Shown: positions 20,472-29,134 of the stretch, in pieces
Position numbering within the stretch: the first letter of the stretch is position 1
Layout: every line of letters starts with the position of its first letter
Assembly (NCBI RefSeq): GCF_002368095.1
Contig: NZ_AP018227.1
Coordinates: forward strand, 5,171,782 to 5,235,781
From: Calothrix parasitica NIES-267
GTDB taxonomy: Bacteria; Cyanobacteriota; Cyanobacteriia; Cyanobacteriales; Nostocaceae
Direction: 5' to 3'
DNA length: 64,000 nt
The notes under the pieces: model-generated
The model's input: the letters and a program-made list of their open reading frames with translations, nothing else
Database searches by the model: none
What the model was told of the DNA's origin: nothing
Position numbers and translations under genes: made by a program

Positions 20472-21203
20472 ATGTTAAAGAATAGTTACATCGTTTGGGA
20501 AGGGGCATCTTTGATTGACGGTTCTCCTATAGTTCTGATATTAACAGGTTTCGTTTCTCCTAGCGCCAATCGTAAGACCGGAAGGTTGATACAAAGTTGG
20601 GTTTTACAACAAGAATTCGTTCCTACTTTCGCTGCAAAGCATGGTTTGGATGAAGGTATTTGTGGCTCTTGTAGTTTAAAATTGAGTAAAACAGGAAGCT
20701 GCTATGTCAATCTCGCTCCGATAAATAATATGTACCGAAAATATGTAGCATGTACTTACTCAAAACTCAGCAAAAATGAAATAGAACTTTTAAAGTATTA
20801 TCGTTATCCTATTAGAATTGGTTCCTATGGCGACCCTACAGCAGTACCATTTGATGTCTGGGAACCGATAATATCTGCATCAGGTGGACATACCGGCTAT
20901 ACCCACCAGTTTTTAAGTTGTGATTCCCGATGGAAACAGTATTTAATGGCTTCAGTTCAAAGCGAGTCGGAAGCGCGTATTGCTCAAAATTTAGGTTGGA
21001 GAACCTTTAGAATTATGGCTCCCGATGCACCTTTAACTGATAACGAAATCCTTTGTCGTCACACTGAAGATGACATCGTAAAGTGTGAATTTTGTATGTT
21101 ATGTGATGGCAATTCTACAAAACCGAATATTGCTGATAAGGTGCATGGGTTGAAATGGAAAATATCTAATTTCGTGAAATATTCTGAGTCACTATCTAAT
21201 TAG
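20472..21203 (+). CDS. Cys-rich hypothetical protein of phage/plasmid type (243 aa)
   Basis: A soluble protein with two cysteine clusters, G-I-C-G-S-C with a following G-S-C near residues 57-75, and LCRHTEDDIVKCEFCMLC near 196-215. Together they could hold a metal or Fe-S cluster. The central block IGSYGDPTAVP, with TGYTHQF downstream, is a conserved signature I associate with phage and plasmid hypothetical proteins, though I cannot name the family with certainty. A Cys-rich enzyme-like role is inference. It stands alone between a terminator and an inverted repeat. Confidence 0.6.
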   Translation: MLKNSYIVWEGASLIDGSPIVLILTGFVSPSANRKTGRLIQSWVLQQEFVPTFAAKHGLDEGICGSCSLKLSKTGSCYVNLAPINNMYRKYVACTYSKLSKNEIELLKYYRYPIRIGSYGDPTAVPFDVWEPIISASGGHTGYTHQFLSCDSRWKQYLMASVQSESEARIAQNLGWRTFRIMAPDAPLTDNEILCRHTEDDIVKCEFCMLCDGNSTKPNIADKVHGLKWKISNFVKYSESLSN

Positions 21204-21210
21204 TTTAAAT

Positions 21211-21255
21211 GAAAGCTTGTGTAATATTACTTCAATTTATCTATCACAAGCTTTC
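21211..21255. repeat. 11-bp perfect inverted repeat after the 243-aa gene
   Basis: GAAAGCTTGTG (21211-21221) pairs with CACAAGCTTTC (21245-21255) across a 23-base loop. It starts eight bases after the stop codon region and lacks a T tract, so it may be a bidirectional weak terminator or an RNA-stabilising hairpin. Confidence 0.5.
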
Positions 21256-21291
21256 AAAATCATTCAAAGTATTTTCGCGCTTGTAATAGTA

Positions 21292-21561
21292 ATGACTGAA
21301 GTTTTAAGCGAACCTCAATTTCAAATATTTACTCATCCGAAAACAGGAGTTAAAACCGGGAGAATTTATTTTCCTGCATTGTTCTTGGCTGATTATCATA
21401 AAAGTATTTCTCAATGGCTACAAAAACAAGACATTCTGTTCAGTGAACAAGATATAAAACATTATTCAGATGGTTCGTTTCGACTATATTTCAGAACTAA
21501 AAATTCCCTAGAAACTGAATATTTGCAGTTAGTAAAGCCCCTCACGGGGAGCAAACAATGA
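21292..21561 (+). CDS. Small protein of unknown function (89 aa)
   Basis: The open frame extends upstream to 21217, but that extension lies across the inverted repeat. The ATG at 21292 (MTEVLSEPQFQIFTHP) gives a compact protein. It contains a G-R-I-Y-F-P segment and a D-G-S-F-R-L-Y-F strand pattern. I recognise no family. The next small gene begins 25 bp after it. Confidence 0.5.
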   Translation: MTEVLSEPQFQIFTHPKTGVKTGRIYFPALFLADYHKSISQWLQKQDILFSEQDIKHYSDGSFRLYFRTKNSLETEYLQLVKPLTGSKQ

Positions 21562-21586
21562 AACTGTAATAGCGGTGAAATAACTG

Positions 21587-21850
21587 ATGAAATCAAAGTA
21601 TCGAAATTTTCTAGATAATGCGAGCAATCAACAAAAAGCTATTCTGAGTCCTCAGCCGAAGATATCCCAAGTTCCGGAACCAGAGAAGATTAAACATACT
21701 CTGACTGGCTCTAGACAAGCGGTAATAGCGACAATTGAGGTTTTACATCAACTTGGTTATGCAAATATACAGGATTGGACTCCGCTGTTGCCAACTTCTA
21801 ATCCGGGAGAGGTAATGAGTATTTTAGTACGTTCAGTTACCGTAAAGTAA
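21587..21850 (+). CDS. Small protein of unknown function (87 aa)
   Basis: A short basic, Gln-rich N-terminus is followed by a helix-forming block (GSRQAVIATIEVLHQLGYANIQDWTPL). The last part, NPGEVMSILVR, is typical of small cyanobacterial plasmid-type proteins. It probably shares a transcript with the preceding 89-aa gene and ends just before a terminator. Confidence 0.5.
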   Translation: MKSKYRNFLDNASNQQKAILSPQPKISQVPEPEKIKHTLTGSRQAVIATIEVLHQLGYANIQDWTPLLPTSNPGEVMSILVRSVTVK

Positions 21851-21869
21851 CGTTTGTTTTTAATAACAT

Positions 21870-21891
21870 TTCCCCCAACGGGAATTTTTTT
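21870..21891 (+). terminator. Short rho-independent terminator
   Basis: TTCCC, a five-base loop, GGGAA, then seven T residues. It closes the 21292-21850 unit and faces the oppositely oriented TPR-CHAT gene. Confidence 0.65.
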
Positions 21892-22007
21892 CTTACGATT
21901 TAACTATGTACTCAGCAAAAAAAAATTACCATAAGGTAGGCTTGGCTTTAATAACTATAATTTAAAGGCTTAATTGTCAATTCTAGCCTCGAATTTTTAC
22001 CACAAAA

Positions 22008-25000
22008 TCACTCCGCTTTACCAATCACTGTAAAAGCAGCCCATGCTTTGGGGTCGGGATTCCCGTCATCATCGTTGAGCATAGTTAACATCGCTTCACG
22101 CATCGCTTTAGCTTTATCAAATTTATGCTCGTAGATATTGGTGTAAAACTCAGTCATCAATTTTACGGTGTCGTCATCGGGTACTTTCCACACAGAAACC
22201 ACCAAAGTCGGAACACCTGAAGCCATAAAAGCACGCGACAAACCAATCACTCCTTCCCCTTTGATTTCACCTCTACCCGTATCGCAAGCACTGAGTACGA
22301 TTAAATCAGCATTTAAACGAGATTTCCCAGGTAGTCCAAAACGCTCCATAATTTCACTAGTAGTGAGAAAACCGTCATTTTTATTATCAGGAGCTAAGGC
22401 GATCGCACCGGGAGAACCGATAGCATTAGTACCATCAAGTAAACCGTGGGTAGCAAGATGAATTAGTTCGGCTGATGCCATTTTTTGTAAAATTGTTGAT
22501 TCTGTAGCTTGCGAACCTGTCATGGCTTTAGTTCTCAGCATTTGAGCAATCTTTTTCGCTTCCTGTTCCGCTCCAGGTAGTTGCTCAAGAGGTTCTAATT
22601 TTTTCCCGACTCCTTTTTTAGACATAGTAGGATTACCGACAATTAAAACTTCTTCATCACGAGGAAGAATAGGTGCATTTGGGTTATTGGCTAGCTGTTT
22701 GTTTGTTTGGCTCAAGCTTAAAACTTGAATGGAAGGAGCAGTGAGAATCGTGTGTTTTTCAATCAGGTATTTATCATTTTCGTCTTGGAGTGCGACGAAG
22801 GGGACTAAAAATAATTCTTGATGGGGAATGAAGACTACCCGTTGTTGTTCGTCTTTAGGTAATAAGTCAGCGATGGGTTTAATTAGGAGTTGATGGAGTT
22901 GTTTTAAACAGTCGGTGCAATTTTTTTGTTTTACAGAAGAATTATTACTGTTGCGTCCTCTGACACCAATAGAATTACGAGTGATTTTTACAAGTTTTTT
23001 GATATCTTCGGGAAAAGTGACAGGACGAAATTTAATCTTACCTTGGGGTGGAATTACCCAGATATAAAGTTGATTATCGGAAACAATGGAATATTCAACT
23101 AGAGTAGCGTTTTGTTGTTGAGCGATTTGTTGAATTTCTGCTAGATTTGGAGATGGTGGAATTACTTCTTCTAAGAGTTTATTATTAATTCGTCGGAATA
23201 ATATTTCAACTAAAGCACGAGTTCGTCCTCGTTCGGAAATTTCTAGTGCTTGTAGGGGTTGTTTTTGAGCGACGAGGACTTCTTGTAGTAGACGGTAGGT
23301 GCGTGCTTGTTTTTCAAAAATGCTGACTTTCCAGGTATCTTTGTTACGCAATAGTTTTCGGATGTTTTCCCAAGTAGTAATAGCTTGGTAGAGGTTTTCT
23401 TTTGCATTTTCATACTCTTGCAATTGTTTATAAGTAGTTCCGAGATTATTTAGAGAAATAGCAATTCCGAAGCGATTTCCGATTTTCTCAAATATGGCTA
23501 AAGATTGCTGGTAGTAATTAATCGCTTTACGGTAATCTCCTAAACTATCATAAGCAACTCCCAGATTATTCAGAGAACCAGCAATACCATCTCGATCACC
23601 GATTTGCTTTTTGATTACTAAAGATTGCTCGTAGTAATCAATTGCTTTGCGGTAATCCTTCAGACTACCATAAGCAGATCCTAGATTATCCAGAGAAGCA
23701 GCAATGCCTTCTCGATTGCCGATTTGCTTGTCGATTACTAAAGATTGCTGGTAGTAATCAATCGCTTTGCGGTAATCCCCCAGACTATCGTAAGCATTTC
23801 CCAGATTCCCCAGAGAAGCAGCAATGCCTTCTCGATTGCCGATTTGCTTGTGGATTAATAAAGATTGCTCGTAGTAATCAATCGCTTTGCGGTAATTCCC
23901 CAGACTATGGTAAGCAACTCCCAGATTCCCCAGAGAATTAGCAATACCAGAGCGATTACCGATTTGCTTGTCGATTTCTAAAGATTGCTGGTAGTAATTA
24001 ATGGCTTTGCGGTAATCCCCCAGACTACGGTAAGCAATTCCTAGATTCCCCAGAGATTTAGCAATACCTTCTCGATTTCCGATTTCCTTCTTAATTACTA
24101 AAGATTGCTGGTTGTAATCAATCGCTTTGCGGTAATTTCCCTGACTACCGTAAGCAATTCCTAGATTATCCAGAGAACTAGCAATGCCTTCTCGATTTCC
24201 GATTTCCTTCTTAATTACTAAAGATTGCTGATGGTAATCAATGGCTTTGCGGTAATCCCCCAGACTACCGTAAGCAATTCCTAGATTCCCCAGAGAAGCA
24301 GCAATACCTTCTTGATTACCGATTTGCTTGTGGATTAATAAAGATTGCTCGGAGTAATCAATCACTTTGCGGTAATTCCCCAGACTAAGGTAAGCAACTC
24401 CCAGATTCACCAGAGAACCAGCAATACCTTTTCGATCACCGATTTCCTTCTTAATTACTAAAGATTGCTGATGGTAATCAATGGCTTTGCGGTAATCCCC
24501 CAGACTATAGTAAGCAATTCCCAGATTATTCAGAGAATTAGCAATACCTCTTCGATTACCGATTTGCTTTTTGATTACTAAAGATTGCTGGTGGTAATTA
24601 ATGGCTTTGCGGTAATCCCCCAGACTATAGTAAGCAATTCCCAGATTTCCCAGATAATTAGCAATGCCTTCTCGATTGCCGATTTGCTTGTGGATTAATA
24701 AAGATTGCTCGGAGTAATCAATGGCTTTGCGGTAATCCCCCAGATCATCGTAAGCAAGTCCCAGATTATTCAGAGAATTAGCAATACCTTCTTGATTACG
24801 GATTTCTCGATAAATAGCCAACGATTGTTCCCAAGATTGCAACGCTTGTTTATATTGATTGGTATCATACTGCTTATTACCTTGCTCAAATAGTCTATCA
24901 GCTTCCGCTTCACGGTCATTTAGATTTTGAGCAACTGCGGTTGAACCTAAAAATGCCAACTTAAAATTAACTGCACGAAATTCAAAAATAGTCAGTGAAA

Positions 25001-25040
25001 AAGTAATTAGTGCTAAAATAAAATATTTATACCGTTTCAT
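22008..25040 (-). CDS. TPR-array CHAT-domain (caspase-like) protein, paralogue 1
   Basis: The frame reaches a GTG at 25046, but the ATG at 25040 (MKRYKYFILALITF) with GGAG upstream is the likelier start, giving 1010 residues. An N-terminal hydrophobic segment acts as signal or anchor. Then come one divergent TPR and twelve nearly identical 40-residue repeats (NNLG-AY-SLGDYRKAI-Y-QQSL). A linker leads to a C-terminal CHAT peptidase domain with His865 in LATHG and Cys919 in SACDTG. CHAT proteins are caspase-clan proteases; the TPRs would bind a partner that triggers cleavage. The gene lies 125 bp downstream of a secreted-protein gene on the same strand and probably shares its TGCATAG promoter. 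Confidence 0.88.
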   Translation of the reverse strand: MKRYKYFILALITFSLTIFEFRAVNFKLAFLGSTAVAQNLNDREAEADRLFEQGNKQYDTNQYKQALQSWEQSLAIYREIRNQEGIANSLNNLGLAYDDLGDYRKAIDYSEQSLLIHKQIGNREGIANYLGNLGIAYYSLGDYRKAINYHQQSLVIKKQIGNRRGIANSLNNLGIAYYSLGDYRKAIDYHQQSLVIKKEIGDRKGIAGSLVNLGVAYLSLGNYRKVIDYSEQSLLIHKQIGNQEGIAASLGNLGIAYGSLGDYRKAIDYHQQSLVIKKEIGNREGIASSLDNLGIAYGSQGNYRKAIDYNQQSLVIKKEIGNREGIAKSLGNLGIAYRSLGDYRKAINYYQQSLEIDKQIGNRSGIANSLGNLGVAYHSLGNYRKAIDYYEQSLLIHKQIGNREGIAASLGNLGNAYDSLGDYRKAIDYYQQSLVIDKQIGNREGIAASLDNLGSAYGSLKDYRKAIDYYEQSLVIKKQIGDRDGIAGSLNNLGVAYDSLGDYRKAINYYQQSLAIFEKIGNRFGIAISLNNLGTTYKQLQEYENAKENLYQAITTWENIRKLLRNKDTWKVSIFEKQARTYRLLQEVLVAQKQPLQALEISERGRTRALVEILFRRINNKLLEEVIPPSPNLAEIQQIAQQQNATLVEYSIVSDNQLYIWVIPPQGKIKFRPVTFPEDIKKLVKITRNSIGVRGRNSNNSSVKQKNCTDCLKQLHQLLIKPIADLLPKDEQQRVVFIPHQELFLVPFVALQDENDKYLIEKHTILTAPSIQVLSLSQTNKQLANNPNAPILPRDEEVLIVGNPTMSKKGVGKKLEPLEQLPGAEQEAKKIAQMLRTKAMTGSQATESTILQKMASAELIHLATHGLLDGTNAIGSPGAIALAPDNKNDGFLTTSEIMERFGLPGKSRLNADLIVLSACDTGRGEIKGEGVIGLSRAFMASGVPTLVVSVWKVPDDDTVKLMTEFYTNIYEHKFDKAKAMREAMLTMLNDDDGNPDPKAWAAFTVIGKAE
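23360..24803 (-). repeat. Twelve tandem 120-bp TPR-coding repeats
   Basis: DNA units are so alike (GCTTTGCGGTAATCCCCCAG recurs in almost every one) that recent duplication or gene conversion is likely. The variable positions cluster at the helix faces, for example the residues after Y-R-K-A-I and before Q-S-L. Confidence 0.85.
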
Positions 25041-25171
25041 AGTCACAACAATTCTCCACTTCTAAAAAATTATTCAATATTTGAAACAATAAAAATCGGT
25101 TTTTGGAAAAGCTTTATCAACCCAAAAACCGAAAATTGATTTGCTTTTTTGCGATAATATTTGTGTAGTTT

Positions 25172-25939
25172 TTATTTCCCAAACACTAAGCTAAGTTTTT
25201 GCTTATCTTTATCTTCAGAACAGAAATCATTACTTTGGATTTGTGTAATTAACTCTTTCAACTCAGGGGAAGGATTTTCAACCGAATAAATTTCTCGCAA
25301 CACATCCGACCAAAGTTGTTTTTCTACAAAGTAGTCGATTCTCCCTAACACAATTTCTTCTGGTTTCTTACCTTTGGCTTTCAAGTTGCTTTCGAGTTGC
25401 TTCAAATCGGTAGAAATAGAATCGCGTTCTTCAGCTTTCATAATCCGAAACGATTTTCTACTGGGAATTTCTTCATCAGCAAGTGTCTCGCGCCAAATAT
25501 AGTCTTTTCCTGGTTCTAAGTCCTCTCCTTGATAAACAATGCTGCGAGTTGTTGGTTCGACTTGTTGACTCCACATTAATTTCTTGCTGTGGGTATGAAG
25601 TACCTCAATTCCTTTGATTTCACCTTTCCACAAAAATACAGGTTGAGTACTCCATACTTTTAGACTTGCTTTGATGCTATTTGGTTCTTTAAGCCGACCG
25701 GGAGCAATCATGCAGTATTGCTTAATGTCCTCATCCCCTCGCGAACCTCGTTTACCTTTTTTACGTCGCAGTTTATCCCAGAGTTCCCCCCAAGAAAAAG
25801 CTAATAATTGGCGATTACCAAGATTAATTGTCTCTTGAGTGGGAAAATTACGTTTTATCGCTGCTTGTAGCGGCAATGCAGATAAAGTAATCAATAGCAC
25901 AATTGTTATCAGTGCGGGATTGATATTTTTAAGTTTCAT
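25172..25939 (-). CDS. Secreted protein, possibly DUF928-like, paired with CHAT genes (255 aa)
   Basis: A clear N-terminal signal segment (ITIVLLITLSALPLQAA) leads to a Lys/Arg/Gly-rich stretch (LRRKKGKRGSRG). A probable beta-sandwich follows (CMIAPGRL, KVWSTQPVFLWKGEI, PGKDYIWRE) and then a helical C-terminus with LKQLESNLKAKGK. The lead pattern recalls cyanobacterial DUF928 proteins, but I hold this only tentatively. It is the first gene after a TGCATAG-type promoter, followed by TPR-CHAT paralogue 1, so the two probably act together at the membrane or in the periplasm. Confidence 0.6.
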   Translation of the reverse strand: MKLKNINPALITIVLLITLSALPLQAAIKRNFPTQETINLGNRQLLAFSWGELWDKLRRKKGKRGSRGDEDIKQYCMIAPGRLKEPNSIKASLKVWSTQPVFLWKGEIKGIEVLHTHSKKLMWSQQVEPTTRSIVYQGEDLEPGKDYIWRETLADEEIPSRKSFRIMKAEERDSISTDLKQLESNLKAKGKKPEEIVLGRIDYFVEKQLWSDVLREIYSVENPSPELKELITQIQSNDFCSEDKDKQKLSLVFGK

Positions 25940-25981
25940 TATTATGTACTTTCCTAAAATGTAGCAAAAAATTGTATCGTT

Positions 25982-26014
25982 CTTACATATCAGGTCAAAG
26001 ACAGACCCTATGCA
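25982..26014 (-). promoter_or_regulatory. TGCATAG / GATAT promoter-like element
   Basis: On the minus strand TGCATAGG (from 26014) is followed, 16 bp after the heptamer, by GATATGTAAG. The same pair at identical spacing occurs before TPR-CHAT paralogue 2 and before the first sigma-like gene. Confidence 0.65.
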
Positions 26015-26080
26015 TTTTTTATTAAATTGTCATTGCAACCATAGGGAAGTAATCACGGCTCCCCCCTCTTCCCCTCTCAT

Positions 26081-29026
26081 TCACTCTGCTTTCCCAATCA
26101 CAGTAAAAGCAGCCCAAGCTTTAGGGTCGGGATTCCCATCATCATCATTGAGCATGGTCAACATCGCTTCTCGCATCGCTTTAGCTTTATCAAATTTACG
26201 CTCGTAGATATTGGTGTAAAACTCTGTCATTAAGTTTACAGTGTCGTCATCCGGTACTTTCCACACAGATACCACCAAAGTAGGAACACCCGAAGCCATA
26301 AAAGCACGGGATAAACCAATTACTCCTTCCCCTTTTATATCACCTCTGCCCGTATCGCAAGCACTCAGTACTATCAAATCAGCCTGTAGTTTTTGTTTTC
26401 CAGATAGTCCAAAATTCTCCATGATTTCACTGGTTGTAAGAAAACCGTCATTTTTATCGTCAGGGGCTAAAGGAGAATCATTATTTTTATTGTCAGGAGT
26501 TAAGGCGATCGCACCGGGAGAACCGATAGCATTGTTACCATCAAGTAAACCGTGGGTAGCAAGATGAATTAGTTTGGCTGATGCCATTTTTTGTACAATT
26601 GCTGATTCTGTGGCTTCGTCACCAATAATGGGTTTAGTATTGAGCATTTGAGCAATCTTTTTTGCTTCCTCTTCCGCTCCAGGAAGTTGCTCAAGAGGTT
26701 TTGATTCTTTCCCGACTCCTTGTTTAGACATAGTAGGATTACCGACAATCAAAGCTGATTCACCACGAGGAAGAACAGGTGCATTTGGGTTTTTGGCTGG
26801 TTGTTTGTTGGTTTGACTCAAACTCAAAGCTTGAATGGAAGGAGCAGTGAGAATCGTGTGTTTTTCAATCAGGTATTTATCATTTTCGTCTTGGAGTGCG
26901 ACGAAGGGGACTAAAAATAATTCTTGATGGGGAATGAAGACTACCCGTTGTTGTTCGTCTTTGGGTAATAAGCCAGCGATGGGTTTAATTAGGAGTTGAT
27001 GGAGTTGTTTTAAACAGTCGGTGCAATTTTTTTGTTTTACAGAAGAATTATTACTGTTACGTCCTCTGACACCAATAGAATTACGAGTGATTTTTACAAG
27101 TTTTTTGATATCTTTGGGAAAAGTGACAGAACGAAATTTAATCTTACCTTGGGGTGGGATTACCCAGATATAAAGTTGATTGTCAGAAACAATAGAATAT
27201 TCAACTAGAGTAGCGTTTTGTCGTTGAGCTATTTGTTGAATTTCTGCTACATTCGGGGTTGGTGGAATTACTTCTTCTAAGAATTTATTATTTATTCGTC
27301 GGAATAATATTTCAACTAAAGCACGAGTTCGTCCTCGTTCGGAAATTTCTAGAGCTTGTAGGGGTTGTTTTTGAGCAACGAGGACTTGTTGCAGTGAACG
27401 GTAAGTTTTAGCTTGTTCTTCAAAAATGCTGACTTTCCAGGTATCTTGATTACGCAATAGTTTTCTGATGTCTTCCCAAGTAGTAATTGCTTGACGGAGC
27501 TTTTCTTCTGCAATTTTATATTCTTTCAAATTCTTGTAATTAAGCCCCAGATTATTCAGAGAATTAGCAATACCTTTTCGATTTCCGATTTGCTTAAAGA
27601 TGACTAAAGATTGCTCGTAGTAATCAATCGCTTTGCGGTAATCCCCCAGACTATAGTAAGTATTTCCCAGACTACCCAGAGAACTAGCAATACCTTCTCG
27701 ATTATCGAGTTGCTTGTCGATTTCTAAAGATTGCTGGTGGTAATTAATCGCTTTGCGGTAACTTCCCAGACTATCATAAGCAATTCCCAGATTCGTCAGA
27801 GAACGAGCAATACCTTTTCGATTTCCGATTTCTTTTGCGACTTTTAAAGATTGCTGGTGGTAATCAATCGCTTTGCGGTAATCCCCCAGACTATCGTAAG
27901 CATTTCCCAAATTATTCAGAGAATTAGCAATACCTTCTTGATTTGCGATTTGCTTTTTGATTACTAAAGATTGCTCGTAGTAATCAATCGCTTTGCGGTA
28001 ATCCCCCAGATTATAGTGAGCAAGTCCCAGATTATTCAGAGAATCAGCAATACCTTTTCGATTTCCGATTTCTTTTGTGATTATTAAAGATTGCCCGTAG
28101 TAATCAATCGCTTTGCGGTAATCCCCCAGATTATAGTGAGCAAGCCCCAGATTATTCAGAGAATAAGCAATACCTTTTCGATTTCCGATTTGCTTTTCGA
28201 TTGCTAAAGATTGCTGGAGGTAATCAATGGCTTTGCGGTAATCCCCCAGACCACCGTAAGCAACTCCCAGATTATTCAGAGAACGAGCAATACCATTTTG
28301 ATTACCGATTTGCTTGTCGATTGCTAAAGATTGCTGATGGTAATCAATGGCTTTGCGGTAATCCCCCAGACCACCGTAAGCAACTCCCAGATTACCCACA
28401 GAACGAGCAATACCATTTTGATTACCGATTTGCTTGTGGATTACTAAAGATTGTTCACGGTAATTAATCGCTTTGCGGTAATCCCCCAGAATATGGTAAG
28501 CATTTCCCAGATTATTCAAAGAATTAGCAATACCTTTTCGATTGCCGATTTGCTTGTTAATCGCTAAAGATTGCTCGTAGTAATCAATCGCTTTGCGGTA
28601 ATCCCCCAGATTATCGTAAGCATTTCCCAGATTATTCAAAGAACCAGCAATACCTTCTCGATTACCGATTTCTTTTGCGATTACTAAAGATTGCTGGTGG
28701 TAATCAATCTCTTTGCGGTAATCACCCAGACTATCATAAGCAACTCCCAGATTATTCAGAGAATTAGCAATACCTTCTCGATTACCGATTTCTCGATAAA
28801 TAGCCAACGACTGTTCCCAAGATTGCAACGCTTGTTGAAATTGACTTCTTTCAGCCTGCTTTTTACCTTGCTCAAATAGTCTATCAGCTTCCGCTTTACG
28901 GTCACTTACACTTTGAGCAACTGCGGTTAAATTTAAAAATTTAAGCTTTAAATTAACTCCGTAAGATCCACAAATAATCAGTGATAAAGTAATTACGGCT
29001 AAAATAAAATATTTTTTCCATTTCAT
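26081..29026 (-). CDS. TPR-array CHAT-domain (caspase-like) protein, paralogue 2
   Basis: 981 residues with the same plan as the 22008-25040 gene: hydrophobic N-terminus, one divergent TPR, eleven near-identical 40-residue TPRs, and a CHAT domain with His825 (LATHG) and Cys890 (SACDTG). The CHAT halves of the two paralogues are almost identical, while the TPR arrays differ in number and in variable residues. This one has an extra short Lys/Asn/Asp-rich repeat (APDDKN) before the Cys block. It has its own TGCATAG promoter 45-77 bp upstream. Gene duplication followed by repeat-array divergence would give two sensors with the same protease output. Confidence 0.88.
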   Translation of the reverse strand: MKWKKYFILAVITLSLIICGSYGVNLKLKFLNLTAVAQSVSDRKAEADRLFEQGKKQAERSQFQQALQSWEQSLAIYREIGNREGIANSLNNLGVAYDSLGDYRKEIDYHQQSLVIAKEIGNREGIAGSLNNLGNAYDNLGDYRKAIDYYEQSLAINKQIGNRKGIANSLNNLGNAYHILGDYRKAINYREQSLVIHKQIGNQNGIARSVGNLGVAYGGLGDYRKAIDYHQQSLAIDKQIGNQNGIARSLNNLGVAYGGLGDYRKAIDYLQQSLAIEKQIGNRKGIAYSLNNLGLAHYNLGDYRKAIDYYGQSLIITKEIGNRKGIADSLNNLGLAHYNLGDYRKAIDYYEQSLVIKKQIANQEGIANSLNNLGNAYDSLGDYRKAIDYHQQSLKVAKEIGNRKGIARSLTNLGIAYDSLGSYRKAINYHQQSLEIDKQLDNREGIASSLGSLGNTYYSLGDYRKAIDYYEQSLVIFKQIGNRKGIANSLNNLGLNYKNLKEYKIAEEKLRQAITTWEDIRKLLRNQDTWKVSIFEEQAKTYRSLQQVLVAQKQPLQALEISERGRTRALVEILFRRINNKFLEEVIPPTPNVAEIQQIAQRQNATLVEYSIVSDNQLYIWVIPPQGKIKFRSVTFPKDIKKLVKITRNSIGVRGRNSNNSSVKQKNCTDCLKQLHQLLIKPIAGLLPKDEQQRVVFIPHQELFLVPFVALQDENDKYLIEKHTILTAPSIQALSLSQTNKQPAKNPNAPVLPRGESALIVGNPTMSKQGVGKESKPLEQLPGAEEEAKKIAQMLNTKPIIGDEATESAIVQKMASAKLIHLATHGLLDGNNAIGSPGAIALTPDNKNNDSPLAPDDKNDGFLTTSEIMENFGLSGKQKLQADLIVLSACDTGRGDIKGEGVIGLSRAFMASGVPTLVVSVWKVPDDDTVNLMTEFYTNIYERKFDKAKAMREAMLTMLNDDDGNPDPKAWAAFTVIGKAE
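27466..28789 (-). repeat. Eleven tandem 120-bp TPR-coding repeats
   Basis: Same DNA repeat family as at 23360-24803, with different order and number. The repeat boundaries fall at I-G-N-R-x-G-I-A. Confidence 0.85.
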
Positions 29027-29070
29027 AGTATTTATTTATAGTTTTCAAATAAATTAGGTAACTTTCTAAA

Positions 29071-29103
29071 TACCTATATCTAGAAGCGATGACAGCCTAT
29101 GCA
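29071..29103 (-). promoter_or_regulatory. TGCATAG / GATAT promoter-like element
   Basis: TGCATAGG read from 29103, then 16 bp, then GATATAGGTA ending at 29071. It lies 45 bp before the ATG of TPR-CHAT paralogue 2. Confidence 0.65.
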
Positions 29104-29134
29104 TTTTTAAGATTTTTTATTTAATCCAATCAGA

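Noticed and set aside
23360-28789. Regular 120-bp repeats that could look like CRISPR or satellite DNA
   Set aside because: They are in frame within TPR-coding genes and lack unique spacers.
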